Positions 11,252 to 22,719 of a stretch of 64,000 nucleotides of DNA are shown here, in pieces. The notes under the pieces were generated by a model. It worked only from the letters and a program-made list of their open reading frames with translations, did no database searches and was not told the origin of the DNA. The first letter of the stretch is position 1, and each line of letters starts with the position of its first letter. Source of the stretch: Hericium rajendrae (taxonomy: Eukaryota; Basidiomycota; Agaricomycetes; Russulales; Hericiaceae); NCBI GenBank assembly GCA_033439255.1, contig CM065890.1:1922001-1986000 (forward strand). The letters are read 5' to 3'. A program made the translations under genes and the position numbers.

Positions 11252-13341
11252 GCTGGATGGGCTAGTATACACGGGTAACGTCTATGATGGGGGTGGAGAA
11301 CGCGACGAACGATGAAGTCGAGGACGCGGAAAAGCAGAACCTCACGTGCCACATCGGCCCTCGTCCACGAGGATTGCCTTTTTGGTGGACAATAACCTGT
11401 CTCTAGCCAATGGTTGCTCGTTCTTTGCAGCCAACCCTGTCCGAACCATGTCTATCGTCCGACAGACAGCTCGCTCGGTGAAGAAATATCTATTCCGTGG
11501 TGACCGAAAAGTGCGTCTGTCCGCGGCCTTTACTCGTGACTTTTTGCCATCAGGATGAGCGTCACAGCACAGCTAGGCATCTTCTACACCATTGAGATAA
11601 CCGTTCTTTCCGTGTCATATCATAGCCATACGCTCGAGTCTTTTCGTACAGATTCTGCGTTTGCTCGGAGACTGCAACTTTCTAATGGTACCCAATTCTC
11701 CGAGTTTGGGGCATGGCTGCCCGGGCTCTATGGCACTGGAGTGCCGAGATCTTGTTGATCACGTCAGTAGATATTGTAAGTCAAGTTTCCTCTGTCCGAA
11801 GCTGTGAACAGATACCGGCCCAGCAAAGCACCCAGCTGTCGTAGGAACTGGATGGATGCTGATTACTTGCAGGAATCACAAGCGCTGACTATCTGCAAGC
11901 ATTGTACAACCTCCTTTCATCACACATCCATCTTGGTTCGTCCTAATGCATTGCACCACAGTGGAGATAAGCGCTGCCAAGTTGTCTCGATTGGCGGGAC
12001 CATGACTCTCCCGCATTGGAACTGTACGGTTCAACAACTTTTCTCAAGGCAATCCAGTGGGTATCTGTCTTTGGACACACCGACTCTAGCCGCGTCGACT
12101 ATGCCGACAGGCGTGCGTCAATTTTCGTTTATTCCTAGATAATCGTTCCCGCCGCATGCATAAAGCTTGCTCACCAAGACTACGATACCTCTCGGCAAGG
12201 ACAGCTCAGCACACCCGATTCCTTATGTACATCACCGGTGGCAAATACTTCAGAGAGCCTTCACAGCTGCTCCATGCTGAGCTCGCTCTAGGGGCACTCT
12301 CCCGTCAGCGAACTTGTTTGTTTATTCTCGGCTCAGGATTTTAAGGCATGGAAGCCGTGAAAAAATCTCTTACGAGCCACCACGCACTCGCCATCCCACC
12401 TCCCAGGACTCCTGCAACACCTGCATCGATCCGCCCGGCGATGACTCCCTTCGCCCATGCTTACCGTGGCCACCGCCAATTGGTGGGCATTCGACTTCTC
12501 TGGCCTTATATCTGCGAACAGAGTCACCATGCAAAAACCAGGTGATGCAGAGGCAAGCTCACTGCTCGCTACATCCTCGCTCATCCTTCGTCCTGGTTAC
12601 AGGGTAGGTACACTTCGGCTTCGCAGGAGGACCAGACCTACGGGAACGTCCGATTTCTACGCTGATGACACCGAGGAGTAAACATCGCCACCATGGATTT
12701 GACCGTATACGAGAAGTGGAACAAATTGTTTCTTCTTCGTCCATGCCTATACTTACTCTTAACGGCTCGTATGTCCCAATGAGCACGTACAGTATATGCG
12801 CGTATGCAATCCATAGAAAATTTGATGCTTTTTATTGGGACCACAGCTTGCGTCAAGCCAGTTTGAACCGATGCTTGAAGGAACTACAGGATGAAGAAAG
12901 TGAAGTGGACTTCGTCAATCTTGATCGATTGATCGACCCCGCGTTCGTGACCGATACACACGGTCAAGAGGTCGTATTGTACAAGCCATGCGGCGGCGTG
13001 TTGGGCTTACTTTCGTACGAACTACAGCTCCAGTCTCGGGCTGATCGCGCACCCAACCCCAGGATGTCGCGAAGTCCGCACATCAACGATCGGTCTAGGT
13101 TTCACAGGATGCTCTCGCTGGATTGCAATGGTCAAGGAATGTTACAGACAAGGCAGCTCAATTAAATGGTTTAATCGTCGCTCATACTTGGTGGTTTATT
13201 GACCAGACAAAACTGAGTCTTTGACCTTGGGCATTCCGCTGGGGTCGTCGATGGCATGTCCTGAAATCCGTTGTTACTACAGTCAAATGTACAAAATCGA
13301 CAGCAAGAATTCACAAAGTTCATCAATCATACATGGGGGAT
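11252..13341. other. Intergenic, no convincing gene
   Basis: Two kilobases between the 5' end of the ELYS-like gene and the 3' end of the PITH gene. One 166-codon frame on + (12665-13165) and a short 29-codon frame at 12693 preceded by a GCCACCATGG context are the only candidates. Neither resembles a known protein or gains clear exons, so I leave them uncalled. Confidence 0.4.
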
Positions 13342-14198
13342 CTACTTCGCCGTCGGCTGCTGTGCTGCCCTCCTTTCGGCTGCGCGGTCAACCAGTGATG
13401 CGTCAGCGGCGTTGGCGGCGGGGACCTGCAACTTATTGGTACCTTGGTTGCGATTCTGCCGGGAATCGCCCTTGAAGCCGATGTAGTAGACGCGTGTCTG
13501 CTCGCCACCGACAGAATTATCCTACATCGCGGGGAATACGCGGTGAGCTGGTGGACCGATCCTGATTCTGACGGGACGACGCACGAAGTATAATGACAGT
13601 GAAAAAATATTGGCAAAGGCCGCCGTGCGCAAAGGATATTCGACGACAGATACCCCATCCTGGAGGCTAATGTTGAGAGCGGGTTTCGTATCTTCCGCAT
13701 CGGAGAAGTCGACGATATTGGCATGGTTGGCGAATATGCGGAGATGCTGTGGCGCGAATTCGCCTCCGCCTGGCGATCGGGGTTTGTTTGGTGAGATGAT
13801 GGTCATGGAAAACACTCACCGACTTTCAGCAGAATTGATCTCAATCGCACATTCTCCACGAAGGGTATATGAATGATCATCTATACCCATGGATTCAGTC
13901 AATGGGCATCCCGCAGTAGCATGCAGGACGATGGAACCCTGACCTGATCGTCCACATTGGACTCTGCATATTTCTCCACGGACTCACGTTCGTCCCATGG
14001 CTTGATAGTCGCCTTTGCGTCCTCCGGCACAGTCAGATTCAGCCCATGGACACTTTCCATGCCTCAGGGTCAATTGCAGCTGAAGAGTCCTAACTATTGG
14101 GCTTACTTCTGTCTATCAACCAGACCGTACAGGCTTTCAGAGGTGTCGATATCTGACTGCGCAGCGGTCTCAGGGCCTCCCAATGGATTGCCAGACAT
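13342..14198 (-). CDS. PITH-domain protein (PITHD1-like)
   Basis: Five exons (14198-14107, 14052-13944, 13880-13820, 13769-13585, 13521-13342) with matching phases give 208 residues, the usual size of PITHD1 relatives. The PITH domain fills residues ~25-180, with conserved pieces VHGLNLTVPED, IKPWDER, RLRSILLK, IFANHANIVDF, PLRTAAFANI, SLSLYF and RVYYIGFKG. The domain was first seen at the C terminus of thioredoxin-like protein 1, where it contacts the proteasome; the role of stand-alone PITH proteins is poorly known. There is no thioredoxin domain here. The N terminus lacks the His-rich stretch of some relatives, so another short upstream exon is possible. The gene is divergent from uS5m, with the starts 180 bp apart. 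Confidence 0.9.
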
Positions 14199-14377
14199 GG
14201 CTCGACGCCGATGGTTCAGATGCTGTGGATTTTGTTGTGGACGCCCTCGACGCGCGGCGGGATTGCAGAGCGCGTCGGGGCGGGCAAACAGGCACAAACA
14301 GGACTTTCCTGTTTCGGACGCTTCAATTCTCGACGGCGCCGACGCGACGTTGCAGCTGGCATCCTCGTTCCCCGACT
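14199..14377. promoter_or_regulatory. Short shared region between divergent PITH and uS5m genes
   Basis: Only 179 bp separate the two start codons, so promoters and 5' leaders of both genes must overlap here or inside the neighbouring coding sequence. No TATA box is evident. Confidence 0.5.
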
Positions 14378-15418
14378 ATGAACCGCCTCGCCAGGTATGC
14401 AGCCTCTGCACAACGGCGGGCGCAGCGCACACACCCTCGTAGCGCGGCGTACACGGCGTCATCATGCTGCTCGATACCTCGCCTCTATTCTTCGGATGTG
14501 ACGAGCAAACCACCACCCGCCTCCGACGCAGAACCCACACCCGAGGCAGAGTCGCCGAAGAAGGATTCTAAAGAGCCATCGTCATCTGGCTCAAAATACA
14601 ACAATCTGCCTTTTCCTGACCTCATGAAGCCCGAGCCTTTCTTCGATCTAAAAGACAGCGCTGAATTCCCCCCTTCCAAGCTCTCAGCATACCCTTCGCG
14701 CGTCGTCGTTCGCAACGACCCTTCCATGTTCCTCAAGGAACGCGAGATGTACCCAGAAGGCCGGAATGAAGGTCCACAGAGGACGGCCGGCGAGGGAGAG
14801 GAGGCGGAGAAGGAGGACGAAGAGGAGTACTCACCGTTCCGCCAGCTGCCCATGACCAGGCGCGACATGGACAAACTGCACATGTTCCCCCTCATCACGC
14901 GGCGCATCACGCAGCAGACAGGCAAGGGCAAGATCCACAGGATGTACACCCTTGTGGTTGTGGGCAACGGGCACGGGCTGGTCGGCTACGGCGAGGGCAA
15001 GGACGACGAGATTCCGCGCGCGCAGGACAAGGCCTACCTGCAGGCTCTGCGCAACATGGACTATGTCGACCGCTTCGAGCAGCGCACGATCTGGACCGAG
15101 ATGGCGAGCAAGATGGGCGCGACGCAGATCATCATACGGCCACGGCCGGTCGGGTTCGGGCTGCACTGCAACCCGAATATCCACCAGGTCCTCAAGGCTG
15201 CAGGCGTGAAGGATATCAGTGCGAAGGTTTGGGGCAGCCGGAATCCGATCAACGTCATCAAGCTGCTCTTCAGGATGCTGCATGCGGGGAACGCACCACT
15301 CGCGATGGGTGACGGGATTGGTGGCAAGGGTCGCAAGTTGGACAAGGGTTCTGGCGTGAGGGGCAGGCAGGAGATCGAGCGGGAACGAGGGAGGAAGCTG
15401 ATCAACCTGACGACGTAG
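14378..15418 (+). CDS. MRPS5: Mitochondrial small-subunit ribosomal protein uS5m
   Basis: A single exon of 346 codons. The N-terminal ~35 residues are rich in Arg, Ala and Ser, typical of a mitochondrial import signal, followed by an acidic linker. The conserved uS5 core covers residues ~170-320: GKGKIHRMYTLVVVGNGHG, GYGEGKDDEIPRAQDKA, then IIIRPRPVGFGLHCN and VWGSRNPINVIKLLF, which correspond to the double-stranded-RNA-binding-like and C-terminal parts of bacterial S5. uS5 lies in the body of the small mitoribosomal subunit and helps decoding accuracy. The ATG at 14378 was chosen because it begins the targeting peptide; the open frame extends further 5' but reads as non-coding. Confidence 0.93.
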   Translation: MNRLARYAASAQRRAQRTHPRSAAYTASSCCSIPRLYSSDVTSKPPPASDAEPTPEAESPKKDSKEPSSSGSKYNNLPFPDLMKPEPFFDLKDSAEFPPSKLSAYPSRVVVRNDPSMFLKEREMYPEGRNEGPQRTAGEGEEAEKEDEEEYSPFRQLPMTRRDMDKLHMFPLITRRITQQTGKGKIHRMYTLVVVGNGHGLVGYGEGKDDEIPRAQDKAYLQALRNMDYVDRFEQRTIWTEMASKMGATQIIIRPRPVGFGLHCNPNIHQVLKAAGVKDISAKVWGSRNPINVIKLLFRMLHAGNAPLAMGDGIGGKGRKLDKGSGVRGRQEIERERGRKLINLTT

Positions 15419-16954
15419 GCACCACAGTGTCACTTATAGCTCTTTAATTTCACCGTGCAGTTGCTCAGGCGAGCTCCCAGTTCTGCACGAAGTTCGAGCC
15501 TTGACGGTCGCCCTTATGAGGATGGTCTGGTAATGTCATGCCCTTCGCTGACCACTTCTGACATGCCTCTGCCGTGCAGCGAGCTCTGACAGCATTAATG
15601 GCAGTCAATCTTGACACAGGCGCTCCGTCGTGTGTAGGCACTCTTATCGTGTGTCATGACTAGAGTTGCGGTTTCTCTTGTCTGCACAACGAACCGATCA
15701 TTTTGAGTTCGAACAGCGGTCGCTGAACTCTCACCGCCAACATCTGGTCCCATTTCGAGGTTACAGTAAGCAATGCAGGCACCGCCTCTATTGCGAGAGT
15801 CAACACGACGCATCCATGTTACGCCTGTACCGCCTATCCATCTGGTCATTGCAATTTGCCTGTAGCCGATCCCTCATCTCACAACGTACAGAGTTCTGGC
15901 CCTGAGTGTCCGCCTGGAAGCGTCGCAGGACGATATGGCCAAGTAAAAAATGTTAAGCACGTTTGTTCCATTTGCTTCCGCCGAGCATCACAGCATAGCA
16001 CACCATCTGACATTTTTCGCGCAGTCAGTCGAGCTCGACATGGGCACCACAGGCGCTCTCCGCATGGGCACCTGAACGGTTTCGAAAGTATAGAAATAAC
16101 GCAGCCGCCCACACCGGCGGCGGGGGCAGGAACAGATGTAACTCAGCAAATTGACAATCCCCCGATTTCTCAAGATGGTTTTATGAGATCGACTTAGTTT
16201 AGATTTGTACCCAGTCAGCTGCTGGCACTGCACCGCAGTATGCACGAAGATAGATTGGAGGACCAGGACGGCTCCGGATTTGTCGAGTGTGTTGCTATGC
16301 GCAACATGCACTGGGATGACCTGTGAGCAGGCGATCGATCGTGCAGCAGACACCTCGTTTCATAGCTTATCTCGAGCAGCAATGTTCCGAGGGCCAGTCC
16401 CAAGACGAATATCTCGTTTTGCGAATCGCGGGTCGGGTTATTGACTGCGGGTGGATAGGCCCTATCGTCGGAGTCGTGCACGGTGTACCAAGAACTCCGT
16501 GGAGTAGCTGCTCGGCGGAAGCGCTAATGAACGTGGTTGTCGATCGCGGCGGATGTCTCACGTCTCGGATGGAAGGGGGATTTCATAATCGAGGCATAAG
16601 TAGAATACAGAGGGATCACAGAGTAAGAGTACACCAGGTACGCTACATGGAGACCTAGAGCGTATAATCTACATGGACATGAAAGACATGACGGCGTGTA
16701 TATGCATGTGCGCGGGGGAATGAATATTTGCGAATACAGAAATGAAAATCATACGTGTGCGAGACCCGAGAATATATGCGAGACCTGAGAAACCTGAGAA
16801 TGTGGGCTTTTAGCGAGTGCGACGAGGCGAATAACGTATGCAGCGAACGGGCCCTTCGGCGCGGTGCGACCAGCGAGAGAAGATGCGAAGGGGATAAATA
16901 GCGTCAAATATGCGTGCGATGCGAGTGATGATGCACTGGAGCTGGACCGTCTAA
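15419..16954. other. Intergenic, convergent, no gene seen
   Basis: This lies between the stops of uS5m and the protein kinase. Short frames occur on both strands, but none has splice partners or a recognisable sequence. Nothing repeated was noticed. Confidence 0.5.
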
Positions 16955-19143
16955 TCATGCGAATAGCCTCCCTGAGAAAAGCCAGTTGCGCGCTGTGCGC
17001 AGCGGCTGTCGTCGTCGGTGCCGCGCCTGCTCGTCCTGCTGCTGCTGCTGCTTCTGCTGCTGGGCCATCTCGGTGTCGCGTATTGGCGCTCTACCGCCGA
17101 ATTGGAGACAGCGGCTTGCGACCGGTGGGGATGGTGCGGAGGGCGAACCTAGAGGAGAGACAACGTAGGAGACTTCGTCCGCGGACAGGCGACCCTTCTT
17201 CCTGGGCGAAGGAGCGGCTGGCGGGGAGCGCGGCATGGCGAGGCGCACGAAGAAGCTGGACGCCCGCGGTTTCGGCCGCGTGCGCATGCAGCCCGTGTCA
17301 TTGGTTGGCGGGAAGGGGGTTGTGGATGCCGGGCTGGAAACATACGAAAAGAGCGGGAAGGGGACGGCGGCGCCTTCTGGTGGTGACGGCGGCGCTGGAT
17401 GCGGCCGCGAAAGGGTCTGGTAATAATCCCGCCAAGTGTTGTCGGAGCTGTGGCCTGCTGTCGCTTGCTCAGGGGCGGCTCCCAGATCGACTGTCGACGC
17501 CGGGACATCGAATACGCCGGAGTGAGACGGCTCAACGATCGACGGCTGGGTCCAGCTCATCGCGTCCTGAAGCTGGTCTTCGATGTCGTCGCCGAAAGTG
17601 CTGATGCCTACTTCGAAGGTCGACGATGCGGCGTACGACGGCTTGGACTCGGCGACGGAATTGGGCAGGAAGAAAGACGAGGCGCGGGTTCCAGCGCTCT
17701 CGAGGGCCGTGTGCATCGTTGACGAGTCGGTCGGGTGCATGATGATGTGCGTCTCGTACGGACGGCCAGAAGTGTCGATGTCGAGGAACTGCGAGGGGAT
17801 GCAATCCGAACCTTCTACGAACGTAGCAGAGCCATCTTCAGGGTTCATCGACAACGCTGGGTCCGATAACGCGGGGGAGTACATCGAATAAGTCGACGAA
17901 GGCGTCCGTAAATCGTCATGCATGGTGAAGCTGATGGGCGACACTGGCGAAAGCGACCGTTCGCTCAGCCCCGCCTCGTCGGCCCAGACCGGACGTGCGT
18001 TCGAATAATTGGACCATGACCTCTCGTCTTCATCGCTCTGTGCGAAGACCATGCCTTCGCCCGCTGAGTCCGCGCTCCACGTCGATTTCGGCTCTTCCGG
18101 CTGTGGAAGCTCAACGCGCGGTTCCTCGGGAGAGTAGTCGCCGGTGATATCGATTCCAGCCTCCCAGGAGCACCGGGCCATACTTCCCTCGAATACCACG
18201 TCCTCCGCATAGAACGTCTCCACGTTCTTGATCGCGTGTCGCAGCTCGCGGAGCGTGATGCGGCTCTGCCAGTTTACGTCAAGAGTCTGCAGGAGGATCT
18301 CATTGACTTCTGATGATATAGGCAGAACGCTGGGCAGGAAGGTTGTGGGTTCCTGTAGGTAGGCGTTGAAAGTCGGATCAGATACCGAAGCCGACTTCCA
18401 TGGATTGCGCCCTGTGATGAGATTCAGGAGGATTATGCCGAGCGACCAAATGTCGTTAAAAGGGGGCGAGTACGTCCCGGAGGGCGCAAATACGCCGCCC
18501 TGACATTCTGCGGTCGGCAATTAGCAGCAATCATTGGCAGAGGTGACAATGACGTACCAGGACTCATGTGGTACACGCTGCCTGTGCGGAACTCGTCGCT
18601 GATCTTCTCCGTCGTCGCAAGACCGAAGTCGGTAATGGCAAGGCGGAGGCCGCCGCTGAAACACAGGACGTTCTCCGGCTTCAGGTCTCGATGATATATG
18701 CCTAGGGAATGGCAGAATTCGACGGCGTCAAGCAGCTGCAGGAAGACATGCTTGATGAGGGCGTCATGGCCAAGATAGCGACGCTTGTGGAGGATCTGTG
18801 CAAATAGATCCCCGTCCGGACAGTAGTCCATGACAATGAAGGTGCAGCCGTCCTCCTCGATAACGCGGTGGAGGGTTACGACATGCGGGTGGACAGAGGC
18901 GAGCTGGTGAAGCGTGATCTCCTGAATGTGAAGTCGCCGTTGACGGGTAGCGTTACGCATCTGCGCGTGAATGAGGCACTTCACGGCATAAGTAGGGGGG
19001 TTGGGGGAATTCGAAGAGGTATCAACGGCGCGGTAGACGACACCATAACCACCATACCCGAGGATGGAGATGAGCTCGAGGGACCCGTTGTCGATGTACG
19101 TGCCCAAGGCGGGCGGGCGGGGGACGCTAGCTGAGGTCGACAT
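16955..19143 (-). CDS. Ran1/Ksp1-like serine/threonine protein kinase
   Basis: Two exons (19143-18558, 18507-16955) give 712 residues. The kinase domain lies at residues ~20-310: glycine loop G29-Y-G-G-Y-G34, Lys55 in YAVK, Glu75 in helix C, catalytic HRDLKPEN at 151-158 and DFG at 172-174, so all catalytic residues are present. YHMSPECQGGVF reads through the splice after residue 195 and continues with DIWSLGIILLNLITG. This pattern (SPEC instead of APE, followed by a short insert) fits the fungal Ran1/Pat1, Ksp1, Sks1 and Vhs1 group, which act in nutrient signalling, filamentous growth or meiosis control. The C-terminal ~400 residues are disordered, acidic then Ser/Pro rich, with a Gln run near the end and a final NWLFSGRLFA. 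The exact orthologue cannot be fixed by eye. Confidence 0.9.
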
Positions 19144-20996
19144 GACTGGCTGCACGAGGCTGGCTCGACGACGTCGACAACAGAGCGAGGGAGGATAAAG
19201 AGACGAGTCGTCTTAGGGGATGAAAGAGAGGAGGGAGCGGTGTTTTGTCTCGGCCACTTTTACGTGCGCTAAACGTGATTATGGGTCCGTTGAGGCGTGT
19301 ATGACATGAGTCCGACACGTTGGTTCTGCGGAAGCGTCCAAAACGTTCGGTGGTGATTCCGCAAGCGCTAGTCAGCATCAGTACATCGGCTCTGATCAGA
19401 TGGCAGTGAGATCGACGGATGCTAAGTGGCGTTACGAATGAATTGAACTCTGGGTCGCCTGGGTCGGCCTATATCGCTCGAACCGCAAACCGCCAGACTC
19501 CGGATCGGAGCCTGGGGTGTGCCCATGAAAAGGCATAGAGTTCGGATTCCACACATGGGAAGCATTCGGTGTTGTTCTGTGGAAGGCAGCCAGGCCGCCT
19601 CCTCGCCCTCCGACGAGATAGAGAATGCTATCGGATCTAGAATCTGGACGCCTGTGCCCGACCGGTGGCTGTGCCATAATCAATTATGGATTTGAAACCC
19701 CGCGACTCTGCATTCACTTGCCTTGCCTTTCTGAGACGCGACCAAGACCAGGATCTCTCTCAAACGGGGTCGACGGCCTGCGGTGATTGCATGTGAGCCA
19801 TGAAACCCGGACTCTCAGTCCTCACAACGTAGACTGTACTCGCATAGATAGGTTGTCACACGGAAGCGCATTAACATGGCGGATCTGCATTGAATGTTAG
19901 TTTATTCTCTACTTAGCCACCAGATATATCACGCCTTACCTCGCTGCTCCAATGTATTCAGATAAGAAAAGACTAGATGGCTCCGACACTCGAATTTGAA
20001 ACGGGACGGAGCATACTGACAGATGGGGAGCGTGGGATCTCCTGGTCCTCCCAAGCGATCGAAGTATCCTCCTCGGTGCCCTCTCCGTTTGATATTTCAG
20101 ACCGATGGCATGTCCGCCATGGTCAGATGTTCTTCGGAGAGATATCAACGAACAACTGGAACGTGAGTGCACGAGTGGCTTGTAATTTTGACTGCGCCGG
20201 TGGATAGGCAACTATATATAAAACAAACAATGAGCAACAACTGTGTCACAATGACAAGTCGATTGCGAGGAATGTATTGGCGCACCGTAAAATGGCTAGA
20301 TTGTTCGAAGCCAGATGACGACTCCGGCGGATGAGTCGTCCACACTGCGGCAGTCAAAGAAGATCGACTGTCGCATATAACCAGTCCGCATCTACGAGGA
20401 TCAGATGCTAGTGAACGCGAATTCCATCCAAGCATGTACCAATTCTAGCAAGAAGCGCGGTCGTCTCTACGAGAAATTTAGAGTTGTCTCGATTGCGGTT
20501 CTCCATTTTCCGCACTAGATAACGAGACGAGTCTGTACCCTGGAAATGAGCTGTCAGACGAGTTGGATTTAGAGTGCATATCCTACCTTTCGACACAATA
20601 TCCAAGGTCACACTCCATTGTGATATGCTCGAGCAGAGGAAAAGGAAAAGGACTGGAGGAGAGGGAAAAAAAGACGACTGGAAGAAATGAGTCGCGTCCA
20701 CGTGACTGTGTCGCGTCGGGCGCGTCTTGCTGACGTAACGTGGCTTTTCGGAGTTGGAAAGACTTAGAGAGGAGGTTTAAAGCAACAGCCTCGCCTTGCC
20801 TGCGTGTTTCTTAGCGTTCATTACAACGGGCCCGTATTCCCTACGCAAGCTGTCTTCACCGTCTTCGACAGGCGTACAGCTCCAGCAACCCCTAGGCAAG
20901 TCACAGACCACTCAGTCGTCACGCAGACCGAACACTATCACGCGTCAAACTATCGAACGAACACGCATCATTATTCCGAAACGACAATACACCCTA
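19144..20996. other. Intergenic between divergent kinase and KEN-box genes
   Basis: About 1.85 kb with only short, non-overlapping frames. It should contain both promoters. No RNA gene or repeat was recognised. Confidence 0.5.
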
Positions 20997-21885
20997 ATGT
21001 CGACTCGCAGCTTTATCGTATTCCAGGACGAACCGTTGGAGCCAACATCCAGACCCAATGCGTCGCGTCGTTCCGAACCTCCGGTAACCCCTCCCATTGT
21101 ACTGGGTTCTGTCTTGCAGCCCGTGCTTTCCACGCAGGAGAAGGAGAATCTCCACCCCGTGACCGGTGCCCGCGCCGCATCCAGCGGTGACTTACAGACC
21201 AAAAAGCGCAAGAACTCCGTCCTCACGACGAAGCTGCACGTTCCGCCTGCCACCAAGAAGCAGAAGGATCAGGACGCCGAGCCAAAGAAGCGCAAGCCTC
21301 TCGGGGCTTCTTCTAAGTCTAAGGCCAACGCGGTTTCGGGACGGAAGGAGGGCAAGGGTGCTGCGCCAGGTCGCTTGGTCGGTGGTTCGGGTCTGTTGCG
21401 CAAGGTGGCTCCAATGCCCAAGGTCGACGAAGAGGTGGTCGGCGCGGAAGCGCAGGAGCAGGAGCAGGACAAGCTTTCGCACGCAGACGCGGACTCCAAG
21501 TGCTATGACCTGACTGTCTCGCCTTTGGCAGATGTCTCGAAGGCGTTCGACCAAGTACCTTCGTCACCCGATTCTGAACTGTCTCGTGCTGGCGCGAGCA
21601 AGGTGAGTTTCAATTATCTAGACATTCGGTGCCGAGGTTTATCGTTTATCGCAGGAGAACAATGACCAGTTGCCCGCCATTCTTAAGGGTAAATCTGCTG
21701 TTGCCTCGCTGAAGAAGTGTTCGTCTCCCTCCGAATCCAAGGCGTTTTCGACCCCGGAGCGTAAACGCATCTACACCGCGTTTACTTTCTCTTCCCCGTC
21801 CCCATCCTCGAAACGATTCAATGCATCTCGAGAGACCGGTCTCGATATGTTCGGCGACATCGAGTTCAAGCCTGGGCCTGCATAA
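20997..21885 (+). CDS. KEN-box and D-box protein, candidate securin
   Basis: Exons 20997-21602 and 21655-21885 give 278 residues, mostly disordered, basic and rich in Ser, Lys and Pro. Seen: a KEN box at residues 49-51 (TQEKENLHP), and a minimal D-box RxxL at 100-103 in KKRKPLGASSK. Securins carry a KEN box followed by a D-box of the form RKALG, and these motifs send them to the anaphase-promoting complex. Order, spacing and the RK-x-LG core fit that pattern, but such short motifs are common, so the identity is an inference. Lys-rich stretches could be nuclear signals. The C-terminal exon has SSPSPSSKRF and ends with FGDIEFKPGPA. The ATG at 20997 begins the conserved-looking SFIVFQDEP; the frame is open further 5' but without a convincing start. 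Confidence 0.6.
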
Positions 21886-22719
21886 TTATGTATCTCTACG
21901 GCCGACCACTCCACGATTCCGTTATGATACCATGACCCCATACCGACATACCGACTCGTTTCTTGTTCAGGATCAACGTTATTCCGCCCATCTGCCGTGC
22001 TGCGCATCGCCTTCCCCTTTCTCACGACTCCGTGCTTCCCTCTCCTGGCCAACTCACAGGACATCCCCTTAATCGCACTCATACCATGGATCTTCCCCAT
22101 CTATCCAATCCCACTTCAACCTTGCATTCTTCCTTGTTGCATATTGCATTATCCCCGTGCTTATTGGTCGTCATCATCTACTCATCATCCATTCCCAACC
22201 CCACCCACACATTGCTTGTGCTTTCCCCGCATTGATGTCCTTGTCACGCCTATCGCTTTGTCGAATCCTACCACGCTTGTTTGGGACTAGTATCCAGCAT
22301 ATGTGTATCACGCTAATCACGAGCAATTATATCTTTTGAATCCTTCCAGTCTTCGCTCACGTTTCCTCGCTACTACTGACACGCTAGGCCCCAAGGCGAA
22401 GGATCTCAATCGCCCGATATCGAGACCATCATTTGTCTGTTGCATGTTGCATCACTTGCGATAGTCGGCGACAAGACGGCAACCTCAAGAAGCTTGATGG
22501 TGTCCCTATAAGGAAGGTAAGTACGTTCGCGTACACCTTCTCAGACTCGTTATCGAGGTCCACCTCGCCATGGCTTTGACAGCGTCTCGTCTCATGACTC
22601 TCCACCTTATCTCTCTGGCGCTCACCGTGTTGATAAAAGCATGTCTGGGTGGGGGCGTTGTCCTGGGAGGAGCTTGACGTCTGACAGCCATCTCTTCTGC
22701 ACGCTGAGAGCCGACCAGA
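21886..22719. other. Intergenic, tandem genes on +
   Basis: The 3' flank of the KEN-box gene and upstream region of the permease. Long pyrimidine-rich stretches lie around 22,000-22,340. No additional gene was recognised. Confidence 0.5.
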
